16,704 nucleotides of DNA, taken from positions 1 to 16,704 of the forward strand of contig JACRDW010000006.1 in the NCBI GenBank assembly GCA_016212785.1, in the 5' to 3' direction. The DNA is from Methanobacteriota archaeon. GTDB taxonomy: Archaea; Hydrothermarchaeota; Hydrothermarchaeia; Hydrothermarchaeales; JACRDW01. Position 1 is the first letter of the stretch. Every line of letters begins with the position of its first letter. The notes beneath the pieces are model-generated. The model worked only from the letters and a program-made list of their open reading frames with translations. It did not search any database and was not told the origin of the DNA. Positions 14,098 to 16,704 of the stretch are shown one piece after another. A program made the translations under genes and the position numbers.

Positions 14098-15000
14098 TTA
14101 GAAAATTTTCCCCTTCAACCTATGCAACGCAGTCCACCAGTTAAGCTTCACAATCTCGTAGAACGTCCTGAGGCAGAACCAGAAGCTACTCCACCTGGAA
14201 ATCTCAATCTCCCTGATTAGATATTTCAGCTCGTAAGCCCTCCGAAAATGTTTGGCGCTAACGTATCTGTTCCGCCCTATTTCCAGCTCGAGCTCAGCTA
14301 ACGCCGCCTTAGTTCCTCTGCCTACTGGTTTTTTCAGGTAGTACAGCGACGCTTCCACAGAATATATAGCCGCCTTTATCACCATCTTAACCGCCGTTCG
14401 CGGCGCGAAGGGCGAGAGCAGCATTGCGAAAAAGCCGAGGTGGTGGGGTATGAGAATCGCCTTCAAGCGCTCGTGCCAAGAGATTTTTAGCTCGATAGTT
14501 TTCGTAACGTCCCTGCCGTAAATTACCTTTCCTTCTGTTTTTATCTTGGTGAAGAGCAAATATTTCGGCGCCACTAAATCAAGAGCCAGTCTAAAGAATG
14601 GGTCTTTGAATTCCCCTTTCTCCCAGTCCACGTCCTCCGGACCGAGAACCTCGAATGGAGCATATAACCTCACTTTGCGCTGACCTTTTTTCAAGAGCTC
14701 CTCGACTCTATTGCCAGTTTCCCCGCTGGTGGAGCAGACCTCTTTGAACCGAGTATCGTGCTTCTCGTCCAGCTCCCAGAACAGCTCTTCGGCATGCTTC
14801 TTGATTTCGTCTTTTTCCGCTTGATTCCACACCTAGATTATCACGTCCACGTCGCTTATGCCGCGCTTCCACTCGCCCCTCGCTGCTGAGCCGAAAAGAA
14901 GGATGAAGTCTATATTATGGGCTGCAGCCAGCTTTAAGGCAAACTCCTCTAGAAAATCCATTACCAGCTTTTGGTCTGCTGCCTCTAAATTCTTGCTCAC
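14098..15000 (-). pseudogene. Nucleotidyltransferase gene interrupted by an in-frame TAG
   Basis: The N-terminal part (preferred GTG start at 15000 with GGTGAT before it; an ATG at 15054 is possible) encodes helices followed by LLFGSAARGEWKRGISDVDV. This is the GS...RG...SDxD signature of MNT/kanamycin-type nucleotidyltransferases. Two residues later TAG (14833-14835) stops the frame. The next codon in the same frame, GTG at 14832, opens 244 further residues (14098-14832). These look like the rest of the same protein: EGKVIYGRDV is a typical end of the transferase domain. A helical HEPN-like part follows (residues about 130-190 of the second piece). A single base change (for example CAG to TAG) would explain it. 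Reading as two separate proteins restarting at the GTG is the alternative. Confidence 0.75.
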
Positions 15001-15131
15001 ATCATCACCACAGGAGCTTTTCAAGTCCCAGACAAGCCAGGCATGCATTGACATCGACGGCTTTGTAAGAGAATTCTAAATGCAAAATATTGGAAATAAA
15101 AAACCAATTATTGCGCCTTTTTGCCAAGCCT

Positions 15132-15431
15132 TCACTTCTTCCACCTCCTATAACGGGTCACCAAATATCCAGCAATACCACTCAAGACAGCGCGAACTGC
15201 AACTGGTATTAGTAGAACAAAAGCCCCCAACAAAGAAGCAATCGGCGCAAATATCGGGGCGAGAAAAGTGTAAAAAGTTAGGAGGACTATTGCCGTCGGC
15301 AGGGCGAGGATGAGGATGATGATATGGGGTATTCCTAGAACAGTGCCGCTGCTTTTGGCTACTAAGAAAGCGAGGAGACTTATGATGCCCCACAACGCGC
15401 CTATGAGAGTCCACTTCCTCCAGAGGTTCAT
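15132..15431 (-). CDS. Small membrane protein
   Basis: A 99-residue protein with about three hydrophobic segments (residues 8-25, 33-55 and 60-90) and basic ends (MNLWRKW and TRYRRWKK). I do not recognise a family. The ATG at 15431 comes one base after the stop of the upstream small gene, with a G-rich Shine-Dalgarno (AGGAAGGGGG) inside the end of that gene. It is the last gene of a four-gene operon. A longer frame to 15488 exists but would begin inside the upstream gene and lacks a ribosome site. Confidence 0.7.
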   Translation of the reverse strand: MNLWRKWTLIGALWGIISLLAFLVAKSSGTVLGIPHIIILILALPTAIVLLTFYTFLAPIFAPIASLLGAFVLLIPVAVRAVLSGIAGYLVTRYRRWKK

Positions 15432-15432
15432 T

Positions 15433-15606
15433 CTATATATCCCCCTTCCTGAACCGTGCCATAATTTTTTTGTTTTTCTCGGGTGCATATCCCCATATGA
15501 ACTCGTTAATTTCTTCCAGCCACTCCAGTTTCATTTTGGCTGGCATGCGCATCCATTTTCTTAGGCTCTCCTCAGTAACTGCGTAAGGGAACCCTTTTCC
15601 GGTCAT
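15433..15606 (-). CDS. Small antitoxin-like helical protein
   Basis: 57 residues from ATG 15606, whose A is shared with the TAA stop of the upstream zinc-ribbon gene (TAATG). The pattern AVTEESLRKWMRMPAKMKLEW, then LEEINEFI, and a closing IMARFRKGDI resembles a widespread class of short helical proteins ('...L.W...P..RL.WLEEan.F....'). These often sit beside nucleotidyltransferases or toxins and are thought to be antitoxin-like. That resemblance is by eye only. It ends in TAG, one base before the membrane protein's ATG. Confidence 0.7.
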   Translation of the reverse strand: MTGKGFPYAVTEESLRKWMRMPAKMKLEWLEEINEFIWGYAPEKNKKIMARFRKGDI

Positions 15607-15857
15607 TATTTTTCCCTCAATCTTTCTTCTCCATGAAAGCACCTGTCGCACTCCCAGTACTCGAACTTGTCGTATTTGTCATGTTCAACAACCGTTACTT
15701 TCCCTAACCCCTCGATTTCTGTCTCGTAAAGTTCGACCTCTTTTGCTCCTTCAACTGGAACCTTCACCTCCCCAAAATAATGCCCCCCTCTATAGCTTCT
15801 GTCCTTTGCAACCTTAATATCGAGTTCCGCTCCGCAAACAGAACAATTCCTCTTCAT
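15606..15857 (-). CDS. Zinc-ribbon small protein
   Basis: An 83-residue protein with CSVC near the N-terminus (Cys5, Cys8) and CDRC near the C-terminus (YWECDRCFHGEE), together a four-Cys zinc ribbon. They flank an insert of about 60 residues with alternating charged strands (YFGEVKVPVEG, KVTVVEHDKYDKFEY). The layout recalls YgiT/MqsA-type N-terminal zinc domains, but no HTH follows, so I do not assign it. ATG 15857 is preceded by GGGGG at a short distance, inside the end of the upstream small gene. Confidence 0.75.
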   Translation of the reverse strand: MKRNCSVCGAELDIKVAKDRSYRGGHYFGEVKVPVEGAKEVELYETEIEGLGKVTVVEHDKYDKFEYWECDRCFHGEERLREK

Positions 15858-15863
15858 AAAATA

Positions 15864-16010
15864 TTACCCCCTTTTGAGGAGGGGCAACAGTATCTTGCGC
15901 CATTCATCCAAGCTTGCATGTACCCCACCTATTTCTAAGAACCTGTCATCATAGTAAATTTCAATGCCGTTGTCACAATCCCCGCATTTCAGAAGATACC
16001 TAGGAGACAT
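15864..16010 (-). CDS. 48-residue CxxC protein
   Basis: The reverse strand reads MSPRYLLKCGDCDNGIEIYY, then DDRFLEIGGVHASLDEWRKI and LLPLLKRG. It is a complete small protein with one CxxC pair and a helical C-terminal half. ATG 16010 is preceded by AAAAGG, and a TATA-like AAATTTAA lies about 25 bases upstream (near 16035), so this is the first gene of the four-gene operon running to 15132. A single CxxC could dimerise to bind zinc. No family is recognised. Confidence 0.7.
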   Translation of the reverse strand: MSPRYLLKCGDCDNGIEIYYDDRFLEIGGVHASLDEWRKILLPLLKRG

Positions 16011-16194
16011 CCTTTTATTCTCTTTCTTTTGTTAAATTTTATTGTCATTTTTACTTACACTAAAAAATGCAGCAATATAAACCTTTCAGAGGTATTTCAA
16101 AACCAGAATTTTATGAAGCACTCGCAAAAGGCAGTAAGAATTTTCTTTAAGTCGAATAGTAGGAGCGTCCATTAGTCGCTTAGGGGAACTTTAT

Positions 16195-16347
16195 TTATTC
16201 CTTAGATTGACCAATTTTTAAAGATTTCTTATGTCTACCAATAACTAAAAAAATATGAGTTCGACAAGCTAACAATTGGGTTTTCCTATCTTTGAAATAA
16301 ATCGTATATTCAGCTTCTCTATTACAAATTTGACATTTATTATTCAT
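16195..16347 (-). CDS. 50-residue zinc-finger-like protein
   Basis: The reverse strand reads MNNKCQICNREAEYTIYFKD, then RKTQLLACRTHIFLVIGRHK and a Lys-rich end. CQIC followed by ACRTH gives a CxxC...CxxH zinc site, the layout of small treble-clef or ribbon proteins ('C..C...a.y.vyf.dgk...C..H'). Codon use is far more A/T-rich than in the other genes here, and the flanks (16011-16194 and 16348-16440) are similarly AT-rich with no other gene visible, so recent acquisition is possible. Function unknown. Confidence 0.65.
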   Translation of the reverse strand: MNNKCQICNREAEYTIYFKDRKTQLLACRTHIFLVIGRHKKSLKIGQSKE

Positions 16348-16430
16348 TTAGTTCAACCAACTTTCAAGCCATAGTCACATCGATAAATGATTCCAAGGAA
16401 GTCATTGCTTTTGAAATTGCAACCCACGAT

Positions 16431-16463
16431 ATATTTAATCTTTTAGAGCGCTGGAAAAGTAAT
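16431..16463 (+). repeat. ATATTTAA/AGAGC repeat box, copy 2
   Basis: ATATTTAA, six bases, then agagcgctggaaaagtaat; compare copy 1 at 13953. The three differences in the 19-base part are all transitions. A weaker hairpin (GAAAA...TTTTC) is retained. It lies between two minus-strand genes. Confidence 0.45.
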
Positions 16464-16484
16464 CGTTTTCAAAATCCCTAGTTT

Positions 16485-16704
16485 TTACCCATCCACCTCC
16501 TGCATATACGGCTTAATATCTATCAGCGGCTTGTTGTCAATCCCTAAGTTTTCAACATATATTTCGTTGTTTTTTATGCTTTTGACTTTTGCGACGCAGA
16601 GTTCGAGCGGCGGAGCCCAGTACAGCAGGATTATTTTTTTATATTTTTCAATACCTTTGATGCCGAGTGCGAATTTTTCGTGGACGATTACTCTGTCCGA
16701 CTTA
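16485..16704 (-). CDS. TrmO-like tRNA methyltransferase, C-terminal part, internally shortened
   Basis: The visible 72 residues run off the window edge at the 5' side. SDRVIVHEKFALGIKGIEKY and KKIILLYW match the first half of the TrmO/UPF0066 family, which methylates N6-threonylcarbamoyladenosine-37 of tRNA. The end, ELCVAKVKSIKNNEIYVENL then IDNKPLIDIKPYM, matches its C-terminal part ('...ldalDGTPvLDIKPY'). Between LLYW and ELCVAKV only three or four residues (APPL) are present. The family normally has about 35 there, including the RPRG and RGVFATRSPxRPNPIG segments that bind S-adenosylmethionine. This is therefore either a degenerate paralog or a variant without methyltransferase activity. 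The frame is uninterrupted. The start codon is outside the window. Confidence 0.75.
   Translation of the reverse strand, partial: KSDRVIVHEKFALGIKGIEKYKKIILLYWAPPLELCVAKVKSIKNNEIYVENLGIDNKPLIDIKPYMQEVDG

Noticed and set aside
14008..14220. 70-codon plus-strand frame
   Set aside because: Overlaps the nucleotidyltransferase on the opposite strand, with no family features and no ribosome site.
14833..14835. Pyrrolysine codon
   Set aside because: TAG is used as an ordinary stop by FEN1, the 1107-1451 gene and the 15433-15606 gene, and no PylRS or tRNA-Pyl is visible here.
16067..16150. 27-codon frame MQQYKPFRGISKPEFYEALA...
   Set aside because: Plausible codons but too short, and there is no clear promoter or ribosome site; may be a gene remnant in the AT-rich island.

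Overview
The window reads as archaeal chromosome. The evidence is archaeal TATA boxes about 25 bases before many starts, two intron-containing tRNA genes, a FEN1 nuclease ending in a PCNA-binding box, an XPD-like iron-sulfur helicase, a DUF371 protein and a pair of archaellum FlaF/FlaG-like membrane proteins. A histidine kinase paired with a receiver fused to an ArsR-type winged helix is a euryarchaeal style of signalling. Lineage cannot be fixed from this sequence alone. Genes are dense, on both strands, with short or overlapping gaps; starts are a mix of leaderless-looking and Shine-Dalgarno led.

Layout. 1-2160: FEN1, a convergent small coiled-coil-like protein, a zinc-ribbon/Hsp20-like protein and tRNA-Trp(CCA) with an intron. 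2240-4020 (minus): a membrane PAS-GAF sensor without a kinase module, tRNA-Thr(CGT) with a canonical intron, and a DUF371 gene whose stop codon lies inside the tRNA. 4026-6592: protein-L-isoaspartate methyltransferase, then a histidine kinase/response regulator operon ending in two phased palindromes. 6600-7906: a candidate structured RNA, then two tandem FlaF/FlaG-like paralogs.

8021-10788 (minus): a copper-exporting P-type ATPase followed by a 46-residue YHS-domain protein started from a Shine-Dalgarno inside the ATPase's last codons, then a zinc-ribbon-like protein. A divergent bifunctional-nuclease-like (DUF151) gene follows at 10835.

11337-13930 (minus): an operon of a Cas4/Dna2-like PD-(D/E)XK nuclease with C-terminal cysteines and an XPD-like helicase. 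It is preceded by a roughly 190-base leader that folds into a large multi-branched structure with mutually exclusive pairings. This leader is the strongest candidate for an undescribed system in the window.

14098-16704 (minus): a nucleotidyltransferase interrupted by an in-frame TAG, a four-gene operon of very small proteins (two with CxxC motifs, one antitoxin-like, one membrane protein), an AT-rich stretch with another 50-residue Cys-rich protein, and the C-terminal part of a TrmO-like tRNA methyltransferase that lacks its central segment. Four small genes in this annotation (46, 48, 50 and 57 residues) are short enough to be missed by routine ORF calling.
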